Assembly: GCA_002794785.1 (NCBI GenBank)
Contig: NBBA01000006.1
Coordinates: 1,860,001 to 1,924,000, forward strand
Length of the DNA: 64,000 nucleotides
Direction of reading: 5' to 3'
Source: Coniferiporia sulphurascens
Lineage: Eukaryota; Basidiomycota; Agaricomycetes; Hymenochaetales; Hymenochaetaceae
Both the position numbers and the translations under genes were made by a program. Numbering within the stretch: the first letter of the stretch is position 1; the number at the start of each line of letters is the position of its first letter. Below, in pieces: positions 1-12,164 of the stretch. The notes under the pieces were generated by a model. The model worked only from the letters and a program-made list of their open reading frames with translations. It was not told where the DNA came from and made no database searches.

Positions 1-1908
1 CTCATCCACTGGACCCGACGGCACACTCTACGTGAAGATTCCCTCACCCACCCTATTCATCTGCCGCGACAGGGCCTCCATCCCCTTCGAATTGTCCCCT
101 CCCGCCCCCTGCAGTGGTTGGGGATTTTCTTCGACATGCAATTATTGTTTACAGTACACGTTCAACACATGTGCTTTAAAGCCATGTCCTCCCTTTGCAC
201 CCTCGAATTATTGGGCGACACTCTCCACGGTCTCGACCTGCTCCACTTACGTTGTCTCTACATTGGGTGCATACTCCTGGTGTTACTATGGGGCTCTCCG
301 CTATGGTACACCGGCATACAGCAAAAGAGCAAATGTGACAAAATGACCTTAGTACAGTCCACAGCCTGCCACCGTATCCTCAGATCCTGGCGCACGTCTC
401 CCCACGGCCCCTCTGAAGTCCTGGCATCCATCTTGCCCATCCCCTTGCGTTTAGAGTGCACCAAAACCCATGTGGCCATCCAGTACCTCACTACCACACA
501 CACCCTTCTCCCCCTGCACACATCCCACAAAGGCGCCATCACTACCTCATTTGTGTCCCGGGTCCCCCCGGGGTGTGAATGAGTTCCCTGCTACACTCGC
601 CCACCATGGATTGCTTTGCCTGCCCTATGGCACATTAGCATTGATCATGCGATTGACCACTCTCAGGAAGCACACGAGGCACTCATCCAGTCACACCATG
701 GCCTCATCGACCAGCTGTGCAATGACCCCTCCCGCCTCCTCATCTACACCAATGGTTCCCGCAAGGGCACATCCCCCTCCTCTTTCTCCAGCAGTGCCGC
801 TGGAGTCTGGTTTTATCGCGGCGAGGCTGCCCTCACCCACAAAACCTCCCTTGGCCCCTCAGTCCACTCCACGGACTGTGAGCTAGCCGCCATAGCCGAC
901 GCCGTATGGCTTCTGGCTTACTCTTATGACCTCCACCCTGCGGTCACACAGGTCGAGCTTTACACTGACTGTGAGGTGGCCCTTACCCTCCTTGCAGACC
1001 CATGCCCAGGCCCTGGCGTCTCCATCACCCTCCTTATCCGAAAGTGTCTCAAAGCCGCTAATAAACGGTTCCCTCATGTATTTTTCCATTTACACTGGGT
1101 CCCTGGACACTCCGATGTGGAAGGCAATGAATTTGTGGACGTACTCGCCACTGGCATCACTGACAACCCCCCCCAGACATCACTCCATTTCCGCCTACCA
1201 TCCACTTCCTTCGCAAAGTCACCTCCTCTTCGGTACTTACTAAGTGGAAAGCCAACTGGGCTCTTGCCTGTCACCAACTTAAAGGGTCTTCGGATGCCCA
1301 CTCTATGGGCACAACCCTAACTCCCTCCACTAAGCCAACTGCTCTCATGCAGAACCTCACTCTCGGTCGCTGCACCAAGTGCAAAGTTTTCCAGACTCTC
1401 CTCGGACACGCCGGCTTTGGCATGTACTTTGGATGTCTTCCGGGATGCAATCCCCTGTGTCTGTTCTGCCAGATTCCTGAGACTCGAGCCCACCTCCTGC
1501 TCTTGTGCCCCCATACCCTCCCCGCCTGTCGGGCAGTGTGGAAAACTCCTTTACCCTCCACGGAAGCCAAATGGTTTTCCAGAGACGGTCTCCCTCTTCT
1601 TGCCTCATTCCTTGACTCCCATCCCGCCTTTGAGGTGGAACCCATCCTCGTCTTTGACCCGGGTGGCCCCACTGTGGTCCGAGTTTCTGACTCAGGCTTT
1701 GCCTTAGGCAACTGAGCAGGACACCACACTTCTTTTGCCACTGCCCTTATGGCAGTCTCCCTCTCTGCTTATGGCATCCCGCTACTACTACCCAGTTTAT
1801 TACAACTACCATCTCACACAATACAGGGGCCTAAAGGCCCCTGGAGCATATTTTGTACTAGATAGTCATGACACACTATAGAAATGCATTTCAAAAAAAA
1901 AAAAAAAA
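1..1908 (+). mobile_element. LINE-type retrotransposon, broken 3' part (RT C-terminus, RNase H, zinc-knuckle tail)
   Basis: The frame at 118-582 reads like the end of a LINE reverse transcriptase (GSPLWYTG followed by a basic helix). After an in-frame TGA at 580-582 the same frame (616-1320) gives an RNase H domain: IYTNGSRKG holds the first Asp, then CELAAIADA with Glu, LYTDCE with Asp, and WVPGHSDVEGNE. A third segment in another frame (1305-1715) has the Cys/His-rich tail usual after RNase H (CTKC, CLFC, then HLLLLCPH). The copy ends in a run of A near 1892-1908, the expected 3' end of target-primed insertion. The nonsense codon and the frameshift near 1310 show it is dead. The 5' part lies outside the window, so no target duplication can be tested. 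RNase H placement resembles Tad/Deceiver-like fungal LINEs, but clade assignment is inference. Confidence 0.85.
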
Positions 1909-2532
1909 CCAGGGGGAAGTGCTTGTAAATGATCCACATCAGGAACATGTGTAAGCAAAATGCAATTAGCCGCCGGCTAATTAACCTCGGATAATGCATA
2001 TCCCTATGTAAATACCCCATTTTGGCTATGCATTATGCATTTAGAATTTTATGCATTATCTTATAGGGATTTCCTATCTACCGACTTGGTGGAAGCCTGA
2101 GCCCATGCATTAAAGGAGGTTATGTATTAGGAAAGATATACCATACGGGAAGTTTGACTGTAGTCTCAACGGAAGCTCTTTTCAAAACTGGTAACGTTTA
2201 TTTCTCTTCACAGTATTTATAATATACAACGTACAATGTATACAGACATGCGGTGAATACAGGGCAACAGATTGGTTTGTTTGGATAGTGAGCGTAGAAG
2301 TTTTCCCTATTGACTGTGGCGTTCACATTCATATTATGTGTCTGAGCCTCCAGTCGGGATATAAGTAAAAGGAAAGGAAAAGGATGTGGATCAAAAGTAC
2401 AATAAAAAAACTCCCGATATTGCAGCAGACGAGGAGCACGAGCGAAAAAAGGGATTACAAAAACAAGTCCTTTAGACACATCTTCGTCTCCGGTGTCGCA
2501 ACTGCATCCCAAGACCAGATTTGAATAGTATT
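1909..2532. other. AT-rich spacer with ATGCAT words and a perfect hairpin
   Basis: No gene is seen. A perfect inverted repeat, AATTAGCC-GCC-GGCTAATT, lies at 1964-1982. ATGCAT/GCATTA words recur to about 2110. This may be a decayed small transposon; no terminal repeats were found. The right part probably holds the 3' untranslated region of the FHA gene that ends at 2533. Confidence 0.4.
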
Positions 2533-5428
2533 TCAAGGCGCATAAGCGAGCGCCGCCCACGCGATCACCATACCAAGTGATGTGTACCCAGCGGCACTCG
2601 CAACGTTCCGCATGACTTTGCCAACCTCGATGCCCGTGCGAGCACGCTTTGCCGGTCGTTCACAGTAACGTCCGCGCTCGCTTGACAGCTCTGCGGAGTC
2701 CGCAACTGCAGAAATTGCCTCCTCGCTTTCTTCATCGTCGTTTCTTCTGCGCTTCAAACTCTTAATAATCGAGGAGCTGGGTATTGCCTGCGAATATTTC
2801 GTTTGTACGACACTGACTTGATGGCTACCTGAGGACTCCGCGGAGTCAGCTGAGTGCGTAAGCATATCCCTAGTTGGAGTCCAGTCGTTGGCCTGTACCG
2901 ACTGCTCGACGCGTGTCGCCAGAGGTGTCGCCTCTTGTGCCCTCGAATGGAGTATCACATTGGCCTCATCCAGTTTTGTGACAGCACTCTCCATCAGCGA
3001 TGACAGACGATGCAACTCTAAATAGTATCGAAAATGAATACATCAGATCAACTCCAAAACAGATAGGAGAACGAGGCCAACCTTCGCGTATGCCCGCTAG
3101 CTCCTTCTCTACTTCTTTAGACGCGACAGACGGTAATGGTGTAGAAGAAACGGCCGGGAACGAGGTTGCCTTCAGGATCGCAGCACTGTCCCTAAGTTCA
3201 ACCATACGTGCTTCGAGAGCATGTACCTGAGAAAGAAGGGGCCGCGAGCCGTAATCAGAACCTGAATACCAACCACCATCCCAATTGGAATTCCAATTCC
3301 AAACGGCGGACTATTAGATGTTTAAGATTAGTTATTCTCAGGGCAACATAGAATGTGAATGACAATGAGAACGTAATCCAGAAAATGGGGAAAAGGTGGC
3401 TAACACGGCTACTATAGCTGGAAGTCTCGGACATCCAGAGGCATAGATGCACGATGTTGGAAGAAAAAAAAAGAGTAACATGACGAAACACATACCTGCA
3501 GAGAATCATGCCCAGTTAGCTGAGGTAAAGACGTAGGCTTAGGTTTGGTAGTTTCAGTCGCTGCTAGTCCAGAATCAACTAATCTCTCCTCCATAAATTT
3601 GGGTTTCCCATCACTCTCCCGTAAGGCTTCCGCAATCTGTTGGACTCTTACGTTGGCGTGGAGGTCAAACTCGTCCACGTCGGCATCTGCACCCGCGTTC
3701 AAGTTCGTCTTTGTTTCTAACCCGATGACCTGCGCGCGGAAGCTCGGGCTCGAGTCGAGACTTGGGCTTGGCGAGATCTCCATTGGGGCCTCAAACTCCT
3801 CGCCCCCATTATATCTGGCCCGATCCTCACTTTCCACCTCGAAATCCTGAGAATCCCTATTGTCGTCTTCGTTTTCCGACTCAGGCTCGTCAGCATACAA
3901 GTCGTCTCCGTCTCCGTCTTCGTTCTCTATCCGGATCTCGTGGTTTCCGACTTCGCCAGCGTTCTCAATGCTCGTATATCCGGGATTGGTTTCGGAGACA
4001 AAAAGGGGCAAAAGCTGAGCATCTGCGAGCCCAAGCTGATTCTCCGGGTACGACGGAAATGCGTAGCTGTATGAGTCTCCTTCATTCCTGGATCCGCCCC
4101 TATTCGAGGAGTCAATTTCGTCCTCGTGGGCTTTCTGCTTGAAGTCCGTTTCCGAGCCCTGGGAATCAACATTCAATGTCACGTCCCCGTCCTCAATTGC
4201 GTCGCTATTACTAGCTGTATTCCTATTCCCACTAGCCTCTGAGCCACTGATGTGGTCAGTACCTCCGAAGAGACCAAAATCACGTAGAGACAGATGCGGA
4301 CGGAGCGGCGGAAACGGTGGGAGGGGTGGTAACTGAAGGTTCTGGAGGTTGTGAAAGCTTTGGAAAGGCAAGGGCAACATCGAGCGCAAACGCGCGCCTG
4401 CACTCAGTCCCGTATCCACGGGACCTAAGTCATTGGTATTGACCTTGTTGCCCATGGCACTATTGTCCTCTCTGCATTTGTGGTTGATACTCGCAGGAAG
4501 TCCCAAATTAATAGGCGACGACAACGGTGACGTGCTTGATGAAGACGAGTAAGAGCTCAGGTCTTCCTCGTCGCCCTCGTCAAAGGAAGAAGAAGATATA
4601 TCTTCATCCTCATCTTCGCTGTATATGCCGTAACGATTTGATGCATCAAGCGCGGGATTGACTGACGAGGGTAGTTGGCCGGAAGTATCGGTATCCGGTT
4701 GTAGAAGAGTCACTCGAACGACGACGGGCTGCCAGTACTGTTTTATGCAAAAAAAGATATGAGACATGGTAATGGATACAGGCAGAAGCGAAGATGGGGT
4801 TTCGAAGGTTCAAAGGATGGTCAGAATGGATGGGATATATATTACAAAAAGCTCGTATGAAAAGGGATATGATGCTTACACTTACCCTGTCGTTTCGGTA
4901 AATGGATTTCCCGAGATGGATAGTATCCCCAGAGCGTAGAGTATACGGCTTATGCGGTACGAGCTTATCTGAAAGACGTGTGCTGCCAGCGACGGCGGTC
5001 TGTATGTAAGACCCGTGCATGGAGGCAAGGTCTGTGAAGGAAACCTAATACATTCACAGTCAGTTATCACACAAAAATACGAAATTGAATTGACGGAGGT
5101 TTGGGCGTAGATGTACGCAGTGAAAGTTTCAGATGAATGGTGCAGGGGGCACAGGACGCAACGACGATAATAATAAACAAGCGCCGAGCAGCAACTGCGC
5201 ACCGCAGGACTGGCCAAAGTGACTCACAGAACCGTCATCCTCAAAGGATATCCGTGCGTGCTGCCTGCTCATAACAGGGCTGCTGAACGTCGCGCGTGCA
5301 GCGCTGCCGGATGCTGTACCGTGGCCATCCGGGCAATGCCTGACGACGGTCGCACGCACAAGATCAATCGAACGATGTTGTGCGCTGTAGAAACGGTAAA
5401 GGCGACACTCGTCGCCTTCGTCTGACAT
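2533..5428 (-). CDS. FHA-domain tail-anchored protein, SLMAP/Far9-Far10/PRO45-like
   Basis: Five exons can be joined in frame: 5428-5228, 5044-4886, 4737-3496, 3226-3082 and 3017-2533, giving about 743 residues. The N-terminus is an FHA phosphopeptide-binding domain split by an intron, with MSRQHARISF then MHGSYI and RSGDTIHLGK. A long acidic Ser/Asp/Glu-rich middle follows, then heptad-like coiled coil (KEVEKELAGIRE joined to ELHRLSSLMESAVTKL), a basic stretch, and a C-terminal hydrophobic segment (GYTSLGMVIAWAALAYAP) ending at the stop. FHA, coiled coil and tail anchor in this order is the plan of SLMAP, Far9/Far10 and Sordaria PRO45 / Neurospora HAM-4, the STRIPAK subunit placed on ER, nuclear envelope and mitochondria. 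The start is uncertain: 5428 is the first ATG in the FHA frame, but an open stretch with ATG at 5612 lies upstream in another frame. The 269-nt intron at 3227-3495 could hide a small exon. Confidence 0.8.
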
Positions 5429-5840
5429 GTCATCGCACGAAAGGGAGACGCCTGAGTCGCATCCCGCATCGTTGGGGGAGAGATCAGTGCTAGATCCCCT
5501 ATTGCGATAAAGACAAAGCACCTATCGCAAGACTCCCATCATTGCTACTGTCGAGTTTGTCCTTCGTGTTGATGTCCTGAGAGGGCTGTCTGCCATGAAC
5601 GCTTGAGTCCATGGTGGGTTGTGGTAGTGGTATTGCAAGTGGGCGACGTCAAGGACGACGTTGTAGTCGGATCGAAAGGCACTCGCCAGCCGCCACCGGC
5701 ACGCTGCGGGTGAGGCGGGCGCTAATGGAAGTGACTTGTATGCAGTCACGTGTGTTACCGCATCCGACCCCTCTCCCAGACTTGAACCGCACCCATCTCA
5801 GTAGTATGAGGGCGCTGATGCAAGTTCAAGTCCCTTGCTG

Positions 5841-6180
5841 ATGTCTGATATCGCCGGTGAAGCGTGCTCCCTCCTCGCCGTAGCATGCCTTGAATTATTC
5901 GCCGGCTTTTGTCTGGACTTTGCGTCCATACGTGAGTACATCTAGGTCCAGAGAGTAATGACCTTGTTGACAAGTTTACATTCTCCTATCGTATGCAGGC
6001 CATAACTGCACAAACTGTAGCTCCTGCTGCCCATACTCGTGCTGTAAATCCAGTCGCCACACTATGCAGCTTGCGGATGACAACACAGAACGCGAACCTC
6101 TCATCCGCTCGACACAGCCTCTGCCTGTGCCCGAACTAGCTTCTACGACGATGGTCCCAACGGGAGCTACCTCAACGTAA
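5841..6180 (+). CDS. small Cys-rich membrane-type protein (90 aa)
   Basis: Two exons, 5841-5931 and 5999-6180, joined over a 67-nt GT..AG intron, give 90 residues. Residues about 8-27 are hydrophobic (one membrane segment or signal anchor). They are followed directly by a tight Cys cluster (HNCTNCSSCCPYSCC, about residues 32-46) and a polar tail rich in Pro, Thr and Glu. Short proteins with one hydrophobic helix next to a CC/CxxC cluster are common and mostly uncharacterised in agaricomycetes. I recognise the architecture only and assign no function. The gene is divergent from the FHA gene; the gap is about 410 nt if that gene starts at 5428. A short upstream ATG frame at about 5805-5840 could act as a uORF. 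Being so short and intron-split, it is easy to miss. Confidence 0.6.
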
Positions 6181-6677
6181 AACTGCAAGCCCTCTGTCCG
6201 TGTTGTACATAATGCGAGCCTTCTCTCCTACATTTTCCTACCAGGACGTTTCCTCAAATTGTCAAATGGAAAGAAGATGGCTTCAAGCCTCAGCCTTGCA
6301 ATCGACTGTTACCAGCACGGATTACCGTAATGTAAGAACAAATCATGCATCACTTGACTTACTCTACGTAAAGTGGCATGGCTGTAGTCCCGAAGTGTAC
6401 ACGGGTAAAAAGCAATGTGTTATTCCTAAAATTACACTGAAAAGAACATGTCACATCCAACCCTGCACGTCTTATGCAGTGTGCGGATGATACCTTAAGG
6501 ACGAGGGACAGAAGATGAAATGTGACGGACCTCCTTTCTGATGCTCTGCCGAATCTTCTACATGGGTTGTACGCAGCACATATATTTCCTACGAGACAAA
6601 ACCTGTAAATTCATGTTGAATCTCAAGGAAGGTTTAGGAATTCGATTGGAGAAGCTTATACAAAAGGCAAAAAAAAA
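6181..6677. other. intergenic
   Basis: Between the small Cys-rich gene and the tRNA. Open frames here are short and have no recognisable domain. Nothing supported. Confidence 0.4.
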
Positions 6678-6749
6678 TTCGGGTACGGGGAATCGAACCC
6701 CGAGCTGCCGCGTGAGAGGCGGCAATGTTAGCCGTTACACCATACCCGA
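6678..6749 (-). tRNA. trnE(CTC): tRNA-Glu (anticodon CTC)
   Basis: The minus strand folds as a complete 72-nt cloverleaf. Acceptor arms are TCGGGTA and TACCCGA with an A discriminator. The D arm holds GGTGTAACGGC. The anticodon stem GCCGC/GCGGC closes the loop CTCTCAC, giving anticodon CTC. The T arm is CGGGG-TTCGATT-CCCCG. No intron is present. It decodes GAG. Confidence 0.95.
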
Positions 6750-6933
6750 CTGTAGGATGCATGTAAATGCTAGCCTCCAGAACTGCGCTCATCCCAATAT
6801 AGTTAAAGCCGCAAAGCCCGGTTTTCCATTAGGCGGATCAGAGTCATTTGATATTCAACGACTTACTAACGCTGCGGACCGCGGTACGACTGTTAAAAGA
6901 GTCATCCCGCCGTCGACAGACTTGGCAGCGGTC

Positions 6934-8639
6934 ATGAAGTCGGTCTCCTCTGCTTCTGGCAGTTCCACCAGCGCACTTAATTTCGGAGCTGTTCGCCATA
7001 TTCACAATGCTATCTGGCCGAAGAAAGGACAGACCGCTCTGACTACGACCGTAGAGGAAGTAGTAGACACCGATAACGCCGGCAGCACGGGAAACCTCCT
7101 AGATAACGACGACTTCATGCTAAAGAAAGGCCCTTCTCTGGTTATAATGATATTGCAAAATGTCTTTTTACAGGTAATTGTAGTGCTTCCCGTCCTGTTA
7201 TTTCGATGTTAAAAACCAGTACCTGCGACAGGTATCGTTCTTCTCCATAGTGTCTTCCTCTTCCGCCTACGCCGAGCATCTCGGTGGAACTGCTACGTTT
7301 TCGGGTCTGGTCATCGGTGTACCAACGGCGATCTCGGGACTCGCGCTCATCCCGCTCATGAGGATCGACAGAGGTAAAGTTGTTCACGACATTGGAACCT
7401 TAAGTATAAAAGCTGAAAAATCATACAAGGACAATACAAGATGCCCTACACACCTCCTGCTGCTCCATGGTCCTCGGATCCATTCTATACGGCCTAGCAT
7501 ACAAAGCCAACTTCCTCTACCTCATCCTCCTGGGACGAATGGTCCAGGGCGTCGGCTTCATAGGCTTTCTATACACCAAGCGCTACTGCACCGACCCGCG
7601 CATCGTCGGGATCCGCAGGCGCACAACGCTCGCGAGCTTCCTCGTCCTCGGACAGGGAATCGGCATGAGCTGCGGTCCCTTCCTCGGCGGCCTGCTGTAC
7701 AAAGTCGGCTTCGCGAACACCGTGTTCAACGGGTACACAGCACCCGGGTGGGTCATGGCCGGTGCCTGGCTCGCGTTCTGGGTCGCATGTGCGTTGTTGT
7801 TCGAAGACGTTCCGCGCGCAAACCCCTCCCAGGGCACACAAATGACGACTCTGCCACCGCCCTCGCCTACACAGCTGACGACTCGCGCGCTCACGTCCCG
7901 CCAGTGGGGCGTCGTCGCGACCATGTGCTGGTTCGCCATGACCTGCTTCTTCATCCTCGGCGCCTGGGAATCAAACATCCCCGTCTTCGGCTCCGCCTCA
8001 TCCCACATCGTCTCCTCCAGCTCCAGCTCCGCCCTCTCGCGCACAGTCCCCCACCTCGCATTACTCTCGCGCACACACTCGCTCTACCCATTCCACTGGT
8101 CCCCCTTCGCATCAGGAAACTTCATCGCACTAGGCGGCGCAGCAATCTTCCCATTCCTCTTCCTCAACCTCCTCCTCGCGCGGCGCACGCAGGACCGCCA
8201 CATCCTCGCACTCGGCTCGGGCCTCGGCCTCGCGGGGCTCCTCACCGCACTCGCCCTGCTCCACTTGCAACCCGCGACCGACGTGCTCTCGTACGGCGCC
8301 TTCTTCGCGTGTTGGTTCCTCGTCGCGCTCGGCTTCAATCTCGCGAGCACGTGCACACTTAGTCTGCTCGGCAAGCAACTACCGCCGTCGTGGAATGGTC
8401 GGACGAGTCTTGGTGAGCAAATTTTCTGTTCGCATTTTTTTTCCTTCTGGTTCCTGACTTTTGCCGGTACAGCAATTCAATACAGCAATTATACCGGACG
8501 AGTCACTGGTGCCGTTTGGGGAGGAAGTGGCGTCAAAGTTGGGATGTTGAACTATCTGGGTCTAGAGATTGCGATCATTGGGATTGGCGCAGTCATGTTT
8601 TTGACTTTGTGGCGCGAGCTGAAAGCTAAGACAGGATAG
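6934..8639 (+). CDS. major facilitator superfamily transporter
   Basis: Four exons, 6934-7173, 7232-7373, 7441-8412 and 8473-8639, join in frame to 506 residues. The protein has about twelve hydrophobic segments with a long Ser/Thr/Pro-rich central loop, the 6+6 helix MFS plan. The first helices hold GVPTAISGLALIP. The stretch ILLGRMVQGVGF followed by YTKRYC resembles the helix 4 region of fungal MFS permeases with the TKRYC/GRMVxG pattern, some annotated as MFSD8-like or SPX-associated. Substrate cannot be told. The last intron (60 nt, 8413-8472) is a multiple of three and stop-free, so retention would insert 20 residues; splicing gives the smoother RTSL/AIQYSNYTGR join. The N-terminal 60 or so residues are polar and probably cytosolic. 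A plasma or vacuolar membrane location is inference. Confidence 0.85.
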
Positions 8640-8981
8640 TGCAAGTAGCCAAAAGTCTAGAAATCAAACTTTTCCATAGATTTTTCTTCTCAATCATACA
8701 CACAATTAATGCGGATGGATGGCTCTTCATGAACTCGAATGACCCTCTCTGATCCGCGCACAAAAAGCCGAGGTATAGAACCCTGGACAGGCACGAGTAT
8801 TCACGCAACTTTATCAACCACTTTTATTTTACAGTCCCCCATTTACTTGAATTATCCTAGAACTACTCACATGAACAGAACCTGTCACGAAGGTCCATCT
8901 ACCAGTTATTCAATCATACGCTTACAACTCGCGATAAGTAGGAGCTTTGAGAGCCTATGAGACCCGGGCCTTGATGGTCGC
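8640..8981. other. convergent intergenic region
   Basis: Separates the 3' ends of the MFS gene (plus) and the lipase gene (minus). AT-rich, no supported gene. Both 3' untranslated regions probably meet here. Confidence 0.4.
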
Positions 8982-11470
8982 TTATTCGTCATCGATCACC
9001 CATTCGCACTTTCCCGTCCCAACATCCTGCAGCGCTGCCCAGTAGAAGCCCGTGCCGTGCGCGAGAATTCTTCCCAGTAAAGGTATTTCCTGCAAATCAC
9101 GCAGCACGCGGTGGAAGGGATTTTTCTTGCGATCAAGTGAGCCGGGGTGGAACTCGGACTCAATGGTGACGCACGTCCCTGGCGTAATGTGTGTGCCATC
9201 TAGTTTGCAGCGCTTCGGAGCATTCTGCAGTTTTATTTCGCAGCCAAGATGGGAGACTGATGAATGTTAACACAAAAAGCAATCAGGAATGTTTTGCGAC
9301 GAAACATATGAGACTTGCATGAAAAGAGATTCCACGGTGAAAGCAACCATCCGACATTATCGCCTCCATCGGGCAAGCAAGTTGCTACAGCATCCCCACC
9401 CTTTTATGACAAGGAACCTGTCAGAACTAGACGGTATCCGCGCCTTCCTCTTGGCTTACATTGGTGATGCGCCACATTGTCCTGGGAAACTCAGAAAAGT
9501 GATTCATCCTGCCGTTAAAAGCTTCCATGAAGTGTGTCAATGTATAGCGATTCCGTCAAAACTGTGTATACTTACCATTGGCGGACAACACATCACAAAC
9601 GACTGGAGCTGCGAATAGGTAAGCGTCCCGAACAACGATATTTTCCCCACATTCGTGAGTTTCATTTATTAAGCGCGCGTAAAAGAGTGAGGCAAGGGCG
9701 CAGCCTAGCGAATGACCTGTAACCCACTGCGATAGCGGTTATATGAAATGATCTTAAAGAGAGGTTTTTTTCTTACAATGTTTATTGGTTTCCCTGCTGA
9801 GGACAGATGTAGGGACACGCTTTTGATTGCCTCAATTATTGTTGCTGACGAAAAGAACATCATCAGTAAGAATACCGCTTCAAAATAATCTGTAGATTGG
9901 GACTTGCTATACGGCATGGACGAGTCTGGAGTAATCCTTGTCGGAAATAGTTTATTCATGAAGCCATCGTGTGCTAGGATCTATTTTTAAGATAGTTTTT
10001 TTCACAGCGTTCAGTGAATTCTGCACTGACCTTTTCCGAAGCCTCTGAGCCACAGGCCTGCCTCACGCATTTGGATCGTGAAATCCGACGTCCACTCGGA
10101 GAAGTCGGTCGGAGTTGTGCCTTTGAATGAGACGATGATAAACGTATCTTGTGGGTCCCAAAACAAGCCGCAGAATGCGCTGCCGATGCTATTGAGCTCT
10201 GAGATTGTCGTATAACTAATTCCGAGCTTATCGCGCGCGATGTTGGCGATCGTGTTCTCCTTGCAGCTTGTCCTATGCAGCTCCTCAGTGACAGCCCGGG
10301 CACCGGCAGTACCACATTTTTCCACGAGTCTAGATCCAGGGGTTGTTTCTAAAGAATCCGGGTCGGCTACGACCTGCCCAAGGTGAGAGTTCGAAGCAGC
10401 AACGGCCGCAGCCCGATGTGTGGCCCGAGGGTCGCGTTCGTACATGAGTGCTGCACATTGGAGCCTATCTACAATTCAGCTTGGCCATTAGGGAAATTCA
10501 CGCCGTTAATTACATACAGGAGTTTAGAAGCATCCAAGTTGAATATACGCCGATGTAAGCGGTTGCGCGACTCTTCGATAGGCTGCGAGAGGTGCCTCCG
10601 ACCCGCAGCGATTTCCTCATTTGAGAGTTCTTCGAATATTGTCGGATACGCTAATTATGCCCTTCAGCGTCATTGAATAGTGGAAACAAAAATTGAACGC
10701 ACAAGCATTAACAATACTGAGTCCCATGCACGCGCATTTTGAAATGTAGTCAAAGCATAGAACTACCATTGGTATGTTGCAGAGTAGGCACCAAAACAAC
10801 AGCACAGACATGATGATACACGTTAAGACGGATAAGGTTATGGCAGAAATGCAATCCATCAGGCCTTTGTAAACGAGACCCGAATATGAGACGATATAGT
10901 TTGTAAGACTTGTGTCATGGGAAGCTCACAGGCAGGGAAGAAGAGCACACTCCATGCTACCTTCGCCCAGGTGTCTAGCAAGAACCAAAGATAGGCTTTG
11001 ATCATTGCGTAGGAACTGTGAACCCATAACTTCTCATATTTTCTTTCTGAGCCACTTAGCTTTCGACTCAAATCAACGAATTCGTCCGCATGGAGAGCAT
11101 GTAACTGGGAGAGTAATTGTTGCCGTTCTTCCGTTCCTTCTGGATATGGGTCTTGGTCCGAGAGGGAGAATGCTTTAATTTGTTGAGGAGGGGGTGACGG
11201 AGGACAGCGAACCATCCTGGACCTTTTGAACGTCCTTTGTTTAAAATCTAAAGGCCGGTATTGTGCCTATCTGAATGTACGCAAGAAGCAGGGAGAGACA
11301 CTAAATAGTAAAAGCAGACGTAAGCCCAGCGAGCGATGTGTGCCACCGGCAGTCCTAGGTCGCCGACGTTGATGTTGTCCCACAAGACGGCTTCAGAAAC
11401 TTGAAGTAGACGGGTTTTGAGCACCAGGGACAAACGAGCTCTGCCAAAGTCTTGTCTTGAGAAACAGGAG
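8982..11470 (-). CDS. class 3 lipase-like alpha/beta hydrolase, membrane-associated
   Basis: A many-exon gene on the minus strand. The catalytic part reads FIIVSFKGTTPTDFSEW (10170-10060), the oxyanion and fold signature of class 3 lipases. It is followed by GHSLGCALASLFYARL (about 9710-9665) with the nucleophile Ser in GxSxG. Further exons carry AAPVVCDVL and FPRTMWRITN, where the Asp/His region lies. The last exon (ending TAA at 8982) holds HGTGFYWAALQDVG and ends WVIDDE. The N-terminal half has the repeated EELSNEEIAAG / ALHADEFVDLS region and hydrophobic helices, so it is probably membrane-bound. One intron at about 10467-10519 must use the second of two nearby AG acceptors to avoid a stop. 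The exact start (about 11470) is not resolved. It probably hydrolyses acylglycerols or phospholipids; the substrate is unknown. It is divergent from the ARH1-type gene. Confidence 0.75.
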
Positions 11471-12164
11471 GTTGAAAAAGTTTCACAGAAATCCAGATGA
11501 ACACCAGGCTCGTCGCATTACTTATTAGTTGAGGACGCAAGCAGGCAATGCCACACGGAGGCTATTTTATTAAATCGATATCTTGAAGGCCGGCCCTAAG
11601 CACCCCAGGCACTCAAAAATACGTCTGAAATGATGTCATCGTGTCGGTCTATGGATTAGTCAGGTGAACATAACAGATACGGTGAAACTACTACGTACTT
11701 ACAAGCTTAAGGGTCCAACAATTTTGTCTGGATTTCTCTTCATGAGCCCATAATATTCTAATTTATGTCTAAACAGTTCCCAGTCCGGGACCTAGCCACT
11801 AGAAGCTGCTTGAATCGAATTAGTATTGCGCAGCATTGGAGTCTCCGGCGTGCTCTTTTTTTTTTGAAAATTAGAGAGCTCACCTAAGCTAAGCATCGAG
11901 TCACGCGGGATTACTCTACTAAGTATGTAAGCATTAGCCGGTCTTCGCCGAGCTCAAAACGCAATAAATGACTTGGTACTCATGATGGTACAGCTCTGGA
12001 CTTCCGGGTGCTTAAGAGCTCAGGCTGAGGAATGAATCGACATATCTGACTTTCCGTGGTTTGACCATCTTGCATCGACCTGCAAACTTTCTTTCTCAAT
12101 CACTCTTTACCGAACGGGTTCAGCTGCTTCCTAACGAATCTAATATTCTGCGTGTCCATTCGGC
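11471..12164. other. divergent intergenic region
   Basis: About 0.7 kb between the lipase 5' end and the ARH1-type start codon. It probably holds both promoters, and perhaps an unplaced first lipase exon. No clear motif recognised. Confidence 0.35.

Noticed and set aside
5522..5749. Upstream frames before the FHA domain as extra N-terminal exon
   Set aside because: Joining them to the FHA frame would need a 23-32 nt intron or the wrong phase; left out of the gene model.
7250..8362. 370-codon Arg/Pro/His-rich open frame within the MFS gene
   Set aside because: Out-of-frame shadow of the transporter, with no domain of its own.
10617..10859. Stand-alone small membrane protein on the minus strand
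   Set aside because: Lies between exons of the lipase gene on the same strand; its hydrophobic frame is better read as intron or lipase membrane part than as a separate gene.
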